Source of the DNA: Streptomyces spinosisporus
Lineage (GTDB): Bacteria > Actinomycetota > Actinomycetes > Streptomycetales > Streptomycetaceae
DNA length: 64,000 nucleotides
Direction: 5' to 3'
Assembly (NCBI RefSeq): GCF_022698145.1
Contig: NZ_JALDAX010000024.1
Coordinates: 52,102 to 116,101, forward strand
The notes under the pieces are model-generated. The model saw only the letters and a list, made by a program, of their open reading frames with translations, was not told the DNA's origin and did no database searches. The position numbers were made by a program, and so were the translations under genes. This document shows positions 1 to 8,212 of this stretch, piece after piece (position 1 is the stretch's first letter; the number at the start of each line of letters is the position of its first letter).

Positions 1-91
1 GGTGCCCGATATGCAGGCGTAGACGGTGCCCTGGCCGGAGTTGTTGACCACGGCCGCCGTCGCGATGGCCTCGGCACACGCGCCCAGGGAC

Positions 92-131
92 GCCGAAGGC
101 GCCGGAGGCCATGCCGTCCGGCGCCTTCGGC
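92..131 (-). terminator. Perfect 15-bp hairpin downstream of the LRR gene
   Basis: GCCGAAGGCGCCGGA at 92-106 is the exact reverse complement of 117-131, with a 10-base loop. It lies 45 bases past the stop of the leftward LRR gene and fits an actinomycete hairpin terminator without a U-tract. It could also serve a gene entering from the left edge; bases 1-90 hold only an unrecognised leftward open frame. Confidence 0.7.
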
Positions 132-175
132 CGTCTCAGGGCTCGAACATGTCCCGTGGGGCAGGCCGCCCGGCG

Positions 176-2182
176 TCACACTCCGGTCACGGTCACTCCC
201 CGCTCGGTGAGCACCGTGTGCATCGGAACGGGCCGGCCGTGGTACGCCTCCCAGGACATGCTGTACGGCAGCGCCGCCTTCTGCAGGGACGGCAGGTCGA
301 GGAGCGGGCTGACGTCCTCAAGGGCGCGGCACTCCAGCAGGTCGACGTCGTTGAGGCCGGGCAGGCCGGACAACGCGCCGGCGTCCTTCAGTTCGGGCAA
401 TCCGAGACGCAGGACGCGCAGGCTCTCGTGGCCGGCCAGGCCGGACAGGTCCCGCCAGAGGGCGCCCGACATGGTGAGGTCGACGAGCGTCCCGGCCGGC
501 AGGTCGGTCACCTGCGGACAGCCCTCGATCACCAGCTTGCGCAGACCGGTGCAGTCCTCCAATGCGCGCAGTGAGCCGAGGTTCGGCACCTGGTAGAAGG
601 TCAGCTCTTCCACCGGGGCGCCGGCGAGACCCCCCGGGTCCGCCAGGACCGGGCAGTGCTGGACGCTCAGTTCGTGCAGCGCGGGCAGTTCGCCGAGACC
701 GTCGAGGCCGCTGAGCGACGGACATTCGTAGAGATCCACCTCGCGCAAGGCAGGCAGCTCACCGAGGTGGCCAGGGGCACGCAGGGAACGGCAGGCGCGG
801 GCCGACAGGCTGCGCAGCAGCTTCTGTCGCCCGAGGCCTTCCAGGCTGACCAGGTTGTCGCAGTCCTTGACGTTGATGGATCGCAGGTCCGCAACGCCCG
901 AGAAGGGCGACAGATCACGCAGTCGCGGCATGTTCCGCAGGTTGATGACTTGCAGCGACGGCAGGTGGGTGAGGGCGGAGAAGTCCTCGAGTTCGGGACA
1001 GTCCTCGAGAGAGATCACGGAGAGACCGCGGACGGTTTCGAGTCCGTGCAGTGTGGTGAGCCCACCGGACTCCGTGACGAACAGCCTCCGCAGGCCGGTC
1101 AGCGCGGACAGCCCGGTCAGGTCGGTCAGTCCGTCGCAGCCCGTGATGTTCAGCCAGTCCAGGCCGGGGTGAGCGCCGAACCCGTCGAGTGTCCTCAGCC
1201 GAGGGCAGTTCTCCAGGCCCAGGTCGGTCAGGGCGGGCAGCGTGTCGATGCCGGTCAGCTCCCGCAGACGGCCACAGCTGCGCAGCTCCAGCTTGGTCAC
1301 GGCGGGGAGGTCGCGCAGTCCGGTCAGGTCTCGGATCGCGGTCCAGCCCAGGTCGAGGTGGGTGAGCCGGGTCAGCCCGGACAGCGGTGAGACATCCCGC
1401 AGGGAGCGGCAGCCACGCAGCGTCAGCGCCTCCAGCGCGGGGAACGCCGTACCGAAGCCGTCGACCGACTCCACCTTGGTCATGCTCAGGTCCAGCTCGC
1501 ACAGCTGCCCGAGGGTCAGCAGCGGTGCCGCGTCCGACACGGCCCGGCAGCGGTGCAGGCTGAGCCGGGTCAGCCCGGTGAGGCGGCCGAGCGGGGTCAG
1601 GTCCTCGATCCCCGCGCAGCCGCCGAGGTCGAGCTCGGTGAGCTGCGTGAGCTGCCCGATCTCGGTGATGTCGGTGATCTCCGCACAGCGGTCGACGTGC
1701 AGGGAGCGCAGCTGGGTGAGGTGGCGCAGGCCGGTCAGCGAGGTCATCCGGCGCAGGCGCAGCGAGGTGCGGTTCTCCCGGACGAAGGCGGGGACGAGGA
1801 GGGCTGCGCAGAAGCCGTCCGGGTCGGCCGCGTGGGGCCACATCCGCAGCAGCAGCTCCGAGGAGTACTCCGACGCGGCTTCGTACCGGGCGGTCAGCTT
1901 AAGCGCCGTCCCGTCGTCCGGGATCAGGACGAGCTGCCCGATGGCCTTGCGTATCCGGGCGGGCTTGCCCGTCTCCAACAGCCTTTGCAATTCGCCCAGT
2001 TGATTGTCGAGGTCATGGCACGCGACCCTATCGGTCCGGTCTGACAACGGGACGCCGACACGGGCAACCCCGAGGGCAGGCCGGCCGGCGTCCGGACCTT
2101 CCGCGCCCCTGTCCACCTGGTACCCGCGCGCGTCCTGTTGCCCGCGTGCGGCACATGGCGCGCTGTTGCCCGCGTGCAGCAC
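176..2182 (-). CDS. Orphan leucine-rich-repeat protein
   Basis: After about 120 N-terminal residues the product is almost entirely leucine-rich repeats: about twenty units of 22-24 residues with the pattern LxxLxxLxLxxCxxLxDLxxL, the conserved Cys/Asn position being mostly Cys. No signal peptide, transmembrane segment or NTPase motif is visible. Such repeats are protein-binding scaffolds and in actinomycetes often form the sensor end of NACHT/STAND ATPases. Here the NTPase is absent, so this may be a stand-alone LRR protein or the detached C-terminus of a STAND protein (inference). The start is uncertain: the longest frame begins at 2182 inside a tandem repeat, but the residues before about 2047 are low-complexity, and a TTG at 2047 just before the first plausible folded segment is a good alternative. 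Ligand and role are unknown. Confidence 0.75.
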   Translation of the reverse strand: MLHAGNSAPCAARGQQDARGYQVDRGAEGPDAGRPALGVARVGVPLSDRTDRVACHDLDNQLGELQRLLETGKPARIRKAIGQLVLIPDDGTALKLTARYEAASEYSSELLLRMWPHAADPDGFCAALLVPAFVRENRTSLRLRRMTSLTGLRHLTQLRSLHVDRCAEITDITEIGQLTQLTELDLGGCAGIEDLTPLGRLTGLTRLSLHRCRAVSDAAPLLTLGQLCELDLSMTKVESVDGFGTAFPALEALTLRGCRSLRDVSPLSGLTRLTHLDLGWTAIRDLTGLRDLPAVTKLELRSCGRLRELTGIDTLPALTDLGLENCPRLRTLDGFGAHPGLDWLNITGCDGLTDLTGLSALTGLRRLFVTESGGLTTLHGLETVRGLSVISLEDCPELEDFSALTHLPSLQVINLRNMPRLRDLSPFSGVADLRSINVKDCDNLVSLEGLGRQKLLRSLSARACRSLRAPGHLGELPALREVDLYECPSLSGLDGLGELPALHELSVQHCPVLADPGGLAGAPVEELTFYQVPNLGSLRALEDCTGLRKLVIEGCPQVTDLPAGTLVDLTMSGALWRDLSGLAGHESLRVLRLGLPELKDAGALSGLPGLNDVDLLECRALEDVSPLLDLPSLQKAALPYSMSWEAYHGRPVPMHTVLTERGVTVTGV

Positions 2183-2190
2183 ATGGCGCG
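2135..2190. repeat. 28-bp tandem duplication, two copies
   Basis: Positions 2135-2162 and 2163-2190 are the same 28-base unit with one mismatch (G/A). The duplication covers the 5' end of the LRR reading frame and makes the 2182 start doubtful. Confidence 0.9.
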
Positions 2191-2194
2191 CGGC

Positions 2195-2452
2195 TCAGCG
2201 ACGCACCAGCACCACGTGCGTGACGTTGGGCGAGCTGACCATCTCGGCCACCCGGTAACGACGGCGGGTCAGCTGTCCGCGCGGGGGCGGTCGGCTCAGG
2301 CCAATGGACAACGCCCTCTCCTTGCGGGTCGTTAAGGCGCCGCTGAGCAGTACAAGGGTGGCCAGGAAGACCATCGCGACCCCCAGTCCCATTACCGCCC
2401 GAGCCGCGATCAGCCGCGCCGAGGAGCCGGCATAGCCGCCGGTGAAGAGCCA
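2195..2452 (-). pseudogene. MFS drug-efflux transporter fragment
   Basis: Read leftward from 2452, directly after an in-frame TAA at 2453-2455, the translation contains YAGSSARLIAARAVMGLG followed by a hydrophobic helix and RKERALSIGL. This is the transmembrane 3-4 region of DHA2 (EmrB/QacA-type) proton antiporters. Only about 50 codons of the roughly 500 expected remain; homology stops near 2285 and the frame runs on into unrelated sequence to 2195. It is a deletion remnant beside the SDR/MarR pair, and a MarR-controlled exporter once standing here would be typical (inference). Confidence 0.6.
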
Positions 2453-2466
2453 TTACCGGCGCCCCT

Positions 2467-3330
2467 TCATCGGACCGGATAGCCCGCGATCGTCTCGTGA
2501 TAGGTCTTCCCGCCGCTCATCCTGAGCAGCCGGGCGACATGCCGCCTGGTCAACGCGGCTGCGATCAGATCACCGATGCGGGGCGACAAGGCCTCACCGA
2601 GCAGCAGCATGTTCGCCATGCGCGGCAGCACTACCCGTCGCTTCCCTTGCCGGACCGCGGCCACTACGGCTCGGGCCACGTCGTGCGCCGACAGCGGCGT
2701 CATGTGCCGGAACGGGGGCGGCATCTCCGCCTCCTTCGCCTCCCGCAGCAGGTCAGTGGCGGTGAGCGCCGGATAGATCACCGACACGCGGATCCCACCG
2801 CCGGACACCTCCTGGCGGAGGCTGTCCGAGAAGGCAGAAACCCCGTGCATCACGATGGCGTACGAGCCGAATCGAGCGAATGCCTTGCGCCCCATCACGG
2901 ACGACATGTTCACGATCGCCCCGGACCCCTGCTGCCGAAACACCGGCAGCACGGCCTGCGTTACGTTGATCATTCCGAAGAGGCTCGCACGCATGGTCTG
3001 ACGAACGTTGTCTTCGAACGCCGCCGACTCGACACGGCCCACCTTCCCGATCCCGGCGTTGTTCACCAGCACGTCGATCCGCCCGAAGCGTGCCACCGCT
3101 GCGTCCACCAGGGCCGTCACTGCTTCGGGAGAGGTCACGTCCGTCGGCACGGACAGCGCTTGTGACCCCAGAGCGCGCACTTCACCCTCGACCCCAGCCA
3201 GCCCTTCGGCCGAGCGGGCCGCGAGAACCAGCAGAGCCCCCTCCCGGGCGAACGCCAGTGCAATGGCCCTGCCGATCCCCCGGGATGCACCCGTGATCAG
3301 TACGACCCGGTTCGCGAAGGAGACACTCAT
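2467..3330 (-). CDS. SDR-family oxidoreductase with substituted catalytic lysine
   Basis: Classical short-chain dehydrogenase of 287 residues. The N-terminal Rossmann motif GASRGIG (about residue 14), the NNAG motif and the catalytic Ser in NMSS are present. At the YxxxK site the sequence reads SYAIVMHG: the Tyr is there, but the residue four on is Met (ATG) where nearly all relatives have Lys (AAG). The Lys orients the nicotinamide ribose and lowers the Tyr pKa, so oxidoreductase activity is probably lost or reduced unless this one base is a sequence error. The start at 3330 is supported by an AAGGAG Shine-Dalgarno just upstream. The gene lies downstream of, and codirectional with, a MarR gene, with a predicted MarR operator between them. 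Confidence 0.85.
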   Translation of the reverse strand: MSVSFANRVVLITGASRGIGRAIALAFAREGALLVLAARSAEGLAGVEGEVRALGSQALSVPTDVTSPEAVTALVDAAVARFGRIDVLVNNAGIGKVGRVESAAFEDNVRQTMRASLFGMINVTQAVLPVFRQQGSGAIVNMSSVMGRKAFARFGSYAIVMHGVSAFSDSLRQEVSGGGIRVSVIYPALTATDLLREAKEAEMPPPFRHMTPLSAHDVARAVVAAVRQGKRRVVLPRMANMLLLGEALSPRIGDLIAAALTRRHVARLLRMSGGKTYHETIAGYPVR

Positions 3331-3344
3331 GACAATCTCTCTCT

Positions 3345-3360
3345 CGTTGTGTATGCAACA
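3345..3360. promoter_or_regulatory. Predicted MarR operator, SDR-proximal copy
   Basis: CGTTGT-GTAT-GCAACA, 15 bases upstream of the SDR start. It has the same layout as the site at 3841-3856 (YGTTGT-N4-RCAACA) and lies between the marR stop and the SDR start. Confidence 0.6.
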
Positions 3361-3398
3361 TTGCTCGTAAAAGGGGGGTCATGGTCCGCCCCCCGGCG

Positions 3399-3833
3399 CT
3401 ATGCGCTCGGCGGATAACCCATGTCGCTCGCGATTCCCCGGATCGCCGTCACGCCGGCCCCCAGAAGCTGAGCCGCCCGCTCCTGGGCCTGCCGCCAGTC
3501 CGGCACAACGGATTCGATCTTGGCTCGGCCCGCGTCAGTCAGGACGACTTCGCGCATGCCCTTCGCGTCGGACGCCGCAGCCTCGATCCAGCCCTGCTTC
3601 AGCAGCAGACGCAGGTTCCGGCTGACCGTGGACCTCTCCAGCTGGAGCACCTCCCCCAGCCTGGCCGGCGGACACGGGCCCACCTTGCCCAGCGCGGCCA
3701 GCAGGTTGACCTGGGCAATCGTCACCCCGTGAGGCTCAAGGGCGCCGTCGTAGAGACTGGTGACCGTCCGACCTATCAACCGGATACGCACCGCCAGGCA
3801 GTCCTGCACGATTTCATCGACCGAGGCACTCAC
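3399..3833 (-). CDS. MarR-family transcriptional regulator
   Basis: A 144-residue winged-helix repressor, full length for the family. The central segment (about residues 35-100) gives the MarR fold: an IAQVNLLAALG helix, the recognition helix around QLERSTVSRNLRLLLKQG, then the wing ending in VVLTDAGR. It starts with GTG at 3833. It is codirectional with the downstream SDR (69-base gap). Two copies of one palindrome, one upstream of each gene, suggest autoregulation plus SDR control. MarR proteins usually release DNA on binding phenolic or other small ligands; the ligand here is unknown. Confidence 0.9.
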   Translation of the reverse strand: MSASVDEIVQDCLAVRIRLIGRTVTSLYDGALEPHGVTIAQVNLLAALGKVGPCPPARLGEVLQLERSTVSRNLRLLLKQGWIEAAASDAKGMREVVLTDAGRAKIESVVPDWRQAQERAAQLLGAGVTAIRGIASDMGYPPSA

Positions 3834-3840
3834 CCTCCAA

Positions 3841-3856
3841 TGTTGTGCCTACAACA
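3841..3856. promoter_or_regulatory. Predicted MarR operator, marR-proximal copy
   Basis: TGTTGT-GCCT-ACAACA is a perfect 6-bp inverted repeat with 4-base spacer, starting 8 bases upstream of the marR GTG. It shares half-sites with 3345-3360. Confidence 0.65.
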
Positions 3857-4086
3857 ACCTTCCGTCAAGCACCCGCCTCCCCCTCCCCCCTGCCTACCCG
3901 GACTGAGACATCAGCCGGCCCGCCGCACGTTGGCCGGATCCCGCCGCGGACCGTTTTGAACCACCGGCGCATGGGCCCACCGGCCAGAACACCACATGGT
4001 GGCCCGGGCCTGACAAGCGCCCGCCAGCGCTGCTGTCTCCACCAGCCACTGCCCGGCACTCCCCCGACCGAGCCTGCGCCTGTCAG

Positions 4087-4194
4087 GTCGGGCACCGACT
4101 CCAGACGGGGGCGCAGGTCGGCCACGCGATCGGGGTCGAGCGGTCCCAGCTTCGCCAGGATCGCGGGAATCGGGGAGGACGGGGCGCAGGTCAC
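4087..4194 (-). pseudogene. N-terminal remnant of an ISAs1-type transposase
   Basis: The first 36 codons (SPIPAILAKLGPL, then DLRPRLESVPD) resemble the start of ISAs1/H-repeat DDE transposases, which begin with a short Pro/Leu-rich stretch ending in VPDPR. Similarity ends at VPD; the frame continues to 3865 in non-coding-like sequence. No terminal repeats were found. Confidence 0.4.
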
Positions 4195-4586
4195 GAGATG
4201 CCTTCGGGGCGACGGTTTTTGGGCACCGTGATGGTCACGAGACCTGTGCCCGTTCCGCTATGCGCCCTACGCAGTCGAGCCGCGCAGCCCCCGAGCCCCA
4301 GGAGCCCGAAGGCGAACTGCATCGAGGACGTCCCGGTGGCACGTCAGGTAGGGAACGCTCGGCGGGTTCACGCTCGATCAGTCGGCGCGAACCCCGCCTC
4401 GCGGCCAAGCGCCACGGTCGTCGGGAACCGCATCACGTAGCGCGTCAGCGCGAGCTCCAGCACGGTCGAGACGCACCATGCAGCCCGCGCTGGTAGCGCA
4501 TCACCATCGACGGTCGATCTTCGCGTCACGTGCGACGTCCCGAACGGTCGCCCTTGTGGTTGTCCGGTCGCCTCGGCTGCGGTTGC
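4195..4586. other. Gap without a supported gene
   Basis: Open frames here are short and mutually shadowing. A leftward stretch around 4385-4480 reads LELALTRYVMRFPTTVALG and may be decayed coding sequence, but I cannot name a family. No hairpin or IS end seen. Confidence 0.5.
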
Positions 4587-5060
4587 TCACGAGGCGTCCC
4601 CGGCGGCCCGCGGCCATGCGGCTTCCCGCAGCAGGCGCAGGCCGTTGAGGCCGACGATGACGGTGGACCCCTCGTGCCCGGCGACACCGAGCGGCAGCGG
4701 GAGCGGGGCGATCAGGTCCCAGGCCACCAGCACCGTGATGAAGGCCCCAGCGATGACCAGGTTCTGCGCCACCAGACGGCGGGCCCGGCGGGAGAGCGCC
4801 ACCACGGCCGGGATCGTGGCGAGTTCGTCGACGACGACGGCGTCGGCGCCCGGGGAGAGCCGGGTGAAGGCCGCCAAAAAGTCGGACGGCGCGTCGACAC
4901 ACTTCCCGAACGGCGGCAGCTGATCTCGCCCCCGGTCCTTAGACAGGGCACGTTGTCGGGCGGCCTGCCAGGTCGCGATGCGCCCGTAGAACACCACGAT
5001 CTCCACGACCAGACCACCCACGCCGCCACACGTGACGGACGTCGTCCACGGCATGACCAT
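4587..5060 (-). pseudogene. Chimera: small membrane protein fused to heavy-metal P-type ATPase C-terminus
   Basis: The first part (start ATG at 5060 behind a GGGGGG Shine-Dalgarno) reads like a small actinomycete membrane protein: one helix (CGGVGGLVVEIVVFYGRIA), then FLAAFTRLSPGA. The second part is the conserved end of a P1B-type metal-transporting ATPase: DELATIPAVVALSRRARR, two transmembrane helices, and GHEGSTVIVGLNGLRLL. The phosphorylation (DKTGT) and GDGxND domains are missing. The in-frame join near DAVVVDEL suggests a deletion fused two genes; the product cannot be an active pump. Confidence 0.6.
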
Positions 5061-5180
5061 TCCCCCCTGGCAATGCTGCGGTTGACGCCCCCTCAGCATT
5101 CCAGAGCACCGATGTGTCCGGGATAGAGACGACACGATTCCTCATATGATCTTTTGCGAATTCCGCGTCCCCCGGCAGCG

Positions 5181-5215
5181 GGTGCCTTGATGTGCAGCAG
5201 GGTGTCTTGATGTGC
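5181..5215. repeat. Near-perfect direct repeat, 20-bp period
   Basis: GGTGCCTTGATGTGC at 5181-5195 recurs as GGTGTCTTGATGTGC at 5201-5215. It lies where the sulfatase remnant loses similarity and may be a slippage or deletion scar. Confidence 0.7.
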
Positions 5216-5430
5216 GGATCGCCACAGCCGGACAGATCGACCCAGCCGACGTCGTCGCCGAGGATGACCAGGATGCTGGGGTGATTGCTGGCTGAGGCGG
5301 CGGGGCGGGCCTTGAAGAGCCGCTCGGCGGGCTCGGAGTCGGTAACGGCCGCCATGCTCGTACCGGCGACCGCGGTGACCGCACCGCCACCGGCTAGACC
5401 GCCGAAGGCGCGGCGGGAAACCTGAGGCAT
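5195..5430 (-). pseudogene. Truncated Tat-exported sulfatase, N-terminus only
   Basis: From the ATG at 5430 the product begins MPQVSRRAFGG, a twin-arginine signal peptide, and continues to SILVILGDDVGWVDLSG and GDPHIKTP, the first metal-binding block of arylsulfatases (the DD pair binds calcium). The gene stops being recognisable before the CxPSR formylglycine site, so about 85 percent is missing. Confidence 0.65.
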
Positions 5431-5572
5431 GTGATCGAGGCCGATCAGTGCTCCGGTGTATCGGTCTCGAATCACAGGCAGCATTGACGGCCTGTAATGC
5501 TGGCCCCGAAGGCCTGCAGCGTCGGTCCTGAACCCAGAGGTGCTGAGGCCTTCGACTCCCCCTGACACACGC

Positions 5573-5600
5573 ATGGTATCGCTGATACCATAGATACCAT
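5573..5600. promoter_or_regulatory. Operator array of the toxin-antitoxin pair
   Basis: ATGGTATC (5573-5580), its exact complement GATACCAT (5584-5591) and a further GATACCAT (5593-5600) lie in a row; the last copy overlaps the antitoxin ATG at 5599. Three evenly placed half-sites fit cooperative binding by a ribbon-helix-helix antitoxin. With the start codon inside the array, a very short leader or leaderless mRNA is likely (inference). Confidence 0.65.
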
Positions 5601-5895
5601 GTCGGATCCCAAAGCGATGAGCCTGCGTTTTCCCGACCCCGCGCAGCGGGCCGCCATTGCGGCCGCGGCCAAGCAGGCGGGGGTCAGCATGCAGGAGTAC
5701 ATCCTCTCCGCTGCCTACGACCGCGCGACCGCCGTGGAGCGGCGGTTCCTGGACGGTTTCAAAGCCTCCATGGACCGTAGCGGCGCGGCGTTCGCGGCCG
5801 AGCCCGGCAACCTGGACCCCGGCCCTGAGCAGCGAGCGGCCGAGCGGGACGCACTGCGGGAGCTCGAAGACCAGGAGCGAGGACACGCCGCGTGA
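5599..5895 (+). CDS. Ribbon-helix-helix-type antitoxin
   Basis: A 98-residue acidic protein. The N-terminus (MSLRFPDPAQRAAIAAAAKQ, then AGVSMQEYILSAA) matches the short beta strand plus two helices of RHH antitoxins; the C-terminal part is charged and suited to wrapping a toxin. It overlaps the next gene by four bases (GTGA at 5892-5895), so the two are translationally coupled. Autoregulation through the repeats at 5573-5600 is expected. Exact antitoxin family not certain. Confidence 0.75.
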   Translation: MSDPKAMSLRFPDPAQRAAIAAAAKQAGVSMQEYILSAAYDRATAVERRFLDGFKASMDRSGAAFAAEPGNLDPGPEQRAAERDALRELEDQERGHAA

Positions 5896-6278
5896 CCCAG
5901 CCGGAACCGCCGCACCCGCTCGACGTCACGTTTCTCCTCCATGCCGCCGAGCTGCTCGACGGCGATCCTCAGGTCGACGACTACGGACCGCTGTATGCCG
6001 CCGTCGCCCGGGTCAACGCCCGAGCGATGGACCGCGACATCTACGGCTCCCTGCACCTGAAGGCCGCCGCGCTGCTGCAGACGCTGGCGAGACTGCCGTG
6101 CTTGGAGCACTCGAACGAAGCCTTCGCCTGGCATGCCACCGAGGCCTACCTGATCCTCAACGGACGAGGACTCGACTATCCGCCCAAGGCAGCCGTCGCT
6201 CTCGTGCGCGACGCGGCCTCCCAAGCAGTCGGAGTCCCCCGCATCGCCCGCCAGCTGCGCGACTGGACCGTCGCCTGA
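5892..6278 (+). CDS. Doc-like (Fic-fold) toxin of a toxin-antitoxin module
   Basis: A 128-residue helical protein following the antitoxin with a GTGA overlap. The segment LEHSNEAFAWHATEAYLILNG sits where Doc/Fic proteins carry HPFxDGNKR and the helix after it; the fold signature (F/AW, YLILNG) is kept but the canonical Fic His-Pro-Phe and Gly-Asn-Lys-Arg residues are not. Doc phosphorylates EF-Tu with that motif, so this actinomycete subgroup either uses other residues or acts differently. The assignment rests on gene pairing, size and the partial motif; target unknown. Confidence 0.65.
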   Translation: MTQPEPPHPLDVTFLLHAAELLDGDPQVDDYGPLYAAVARVNARAMDRDIYGSLHLKAAALLQTLARLPCLEHSNEAFAWHATEAYLILNGRGLDYPPKAAVALVRDAASQAVGVPRIARQLRDWTVA

Positions 6279-6299
6279 CCCACATTTGGCCGACCGGGG

Positions 6300-7065
6300 C
6301 CTCGTGGTAAGCCACCACCCCGCACCGGATCCGGATCGGTGTGGACGCGGTCGCCGGTGGCGTGGATGCGTGAAAGCCAGGATCCGTCCCGCAACTGCCG
6401 GTCGACGGGCAGGAGCCGGTTGGCGGTCACCCGCCACAACAGATCGGCCCCGCTGCCACTGAAGGCCCGCCACAACGGAACACCGACGAACTCCCGGTCG
6501 GCCAGGACGAGCTGACCCTCTTGGCAGGACGGGGCAGGCGGCCGACCAGGGTGACCTCACCAGTGCGGCAGCCGGCCAGCTCCGCGTCCACCACGAGATG
6601 GGTGCCCACCTCGATCAGACAGGCCATCCGCACCTGGGGAAAGCAGGACTTGTCGTGGCCTCGGGGTTGCCGGGACGGCCGAAGGCGACCTCGTTGCCCT
6701 GCACTGTCGGCGACCTCCCAGCAGGTCCCGTCCACCGCCAACAGCCGCAGCCCTCGCCAGAACACTCCCGGAGTGGTCTCGGTGCCCATCGCCGTCGCGG
6801 TCGTGGCAAACAGCACCCGCAGCGGCTCCGATCCCAGCCGCTGACGGGCCCGAAACAGCGACGACTTCGCCGGTGCATGCCACTCACCCAGCAAGCCCGC
6901 ACCTCGCAGGCCCTCGACCAGCTGCCGCATCACTTCCAGATACGGAGCCGACGAGAACAGGGCCAGCGCGAGTACGAGATACACCACCATCCGGGTCAGC
7001 AGCAGGCCTCTCCGATGCTCCGCACGACCACCACCGCTGCCACACCGCACTCGGCGGCCACCCAC
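6300..7065 (-). pseudogene. IS4-family transposase, frameshifted and truncated
   Basis: The first frame (from 7065) gives the IS4 N-terminal domain (RMVVYLVLALALFSSAPY, then VMRQLVEGL) and the first catalytic Asp in LLAVDGTCWEVAD. Near 6520 the frame shifts; the second frame continues EGQLVLADREFVGVPLWRAF, containing the second catalytic Asp, then DLLWRVTANRLLPV. The domain with the last catalytic Glu is missing. Inactive IS remnant; no inverted repeats identified. Confidence 0.75.
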
Positions 7066-7099
7066 CCATCAGCCGTGTGAACAACGTTTCAGGTCAATA

Positions 7100-7258
7100 C
7101 AACCAGAGCGTGTTGGACAAGGTCACCGAGCAGATCCTCCCGGTGGTGCGTGGACAGCTGCGGATCACCGAAGGCAACGTCCGCAGCCACAGCGCATGGC
7201 TACTCGACTCCGAGGCGGTGGAAGGTGCCGACTCCGTCGGGCGCGAGTCCCGCGGTCA
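7100..7258 (+). pseudogene. IS5-type transposase internal fragment
   Basis: The + frame reads LPVVRGQLRITEGNVRSHSA then WLLDSEAVEGADSVGRESRG, which matches the first catalytic Asp region of IS5-group transposases. Both flanking parts are gone, and the fragment abuts the cyclase stop codon. Confidence 0.5.
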
Positions 7259-8212
7259 GAAGGTGGCGATCGGGTTGACCGGGCTGCCGGACGTACCGGC
7301 GAAGCGCACCGGCGCGACTGCCAGGTGGAAGTCCCACTGGCCGAGCTCGGCAGCCGTCGTCGCGCACGGCTCCAGGTCGCAGTTGTCGAGCAGCCACAGA
7401 CCCATCGCGACAAGGCTCACGGCGTGAACCGGCATCAACACATCGTCGTACCCCGACGGCTGAACGTCCTGAGGGGTGTCAGCGCCGATCAGCGCCACCT
7501 CCCGTTCCTGCAGCCACGGCAGGCAAGCCGCGTGCCAGCCGGCCTGCGTGATACCGCCGGCCGCACCGCCCTCGTGCCGGACGCGGCCACCGCCGGTCCG
7601 CAGGAGTACCGCGTCGCCGGATCGCACCCGCACGCCCTGGCGACGCTCGGCCTCCTCGAGATCCTCGGGAAACACACCGTCACCCGGTTCCAACCACGGC
7701 ACATCGCGGACCCTCGCGATGTCCAGCAGGACACCACGCGTGATGATCCCGTTCGCCGCCGACGTCACGGCCGCCCACGCCGATCCCGTTGCGGCGTCGA
7801 TCAACGAGTGTGACCGCCCGTTGTACATCGTGCCGTCCCAGAAGATGTGGCACGGCGAGTCGATATGGGTGATCGTGTTGCCGTGGAACATGATGCCGAG
7901 CCGCTCGTTCGAAAAGCCCCAGCGCCGGTCGTTGCGGAATGCGGCCACCGGCATGTCTTCGGCACCCGGCATGTCGGCGGCACACGGACACGCCGTCGTC
8001 GCCCGCTCCATCTCTTCCGGCACGGCAACCTCCCATGCGCACGACAGGCTCCTGCCGTGGCGCACGGCCCGCGCTGCAGCCAGCCGGACGTCGTCGGTGA
8101 TGTGGTTCAGAGTCCCGAGCTCGTCGTCCTCCCCCCACCGTCCCCAGTTCGACAGCGTGTTGAAGTACCCGAGCACCTCGTCCTGCGTGGGCATCGGTCG
8201 TCCTGCGGTCAT
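7256..8212 (-). CDS. Cyclase-family (kynurenine formamidase-like) metal hydrolase
   Basis: About 318 residues from the ATG at 8212 (MTAGRPMPTQDE). The longest frame reaches 8449, but its extra N-terminus has no family similarity. The signature HGNTITHIDSPCH matches HxGTHxDxPxH, the divalent-metal site of the cyclase/KynB family, followed by VLLDIARVRDVPWLEPGD and later LIGADTPQDVQPSG, also typical. The family hydrolyses amides or lactones, including N-formylkynurenine; this longer type is often found in degradative loci, but its substrate cannot be told from sequence. Neighbours are IS fragments on both sides, so there is no operon to help. Confidence 0.85.
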   Translation of the reverse strand: MTAGRPMPTQDEVLGYFNTLSNWGRWGEDDELGTLNHITDDVRLAAARAVRHGRSLSCAWEVAVPEEMERATTACPCAADMPGAEDMPVAAFRNDRRWGFSNERLGIMFHGNTITHIDSPCHIFWDGTMYNGRSHSLIDAATGSAWAAVTSAANGIITRGVLLDIARVRDVPWLEPGDGVFPEDLEEAERRQGVRVRSGDAVLLRTGGGRVRHEGGAAGGITQAGWHAACLPWLQEREVALIGADTPQDVQPSGYDDVLMPVHAVSLVAMGLWLLDNCDLEPCATTAAELGQWDFHLAVAPVRFAGTSGSPVNPIATF

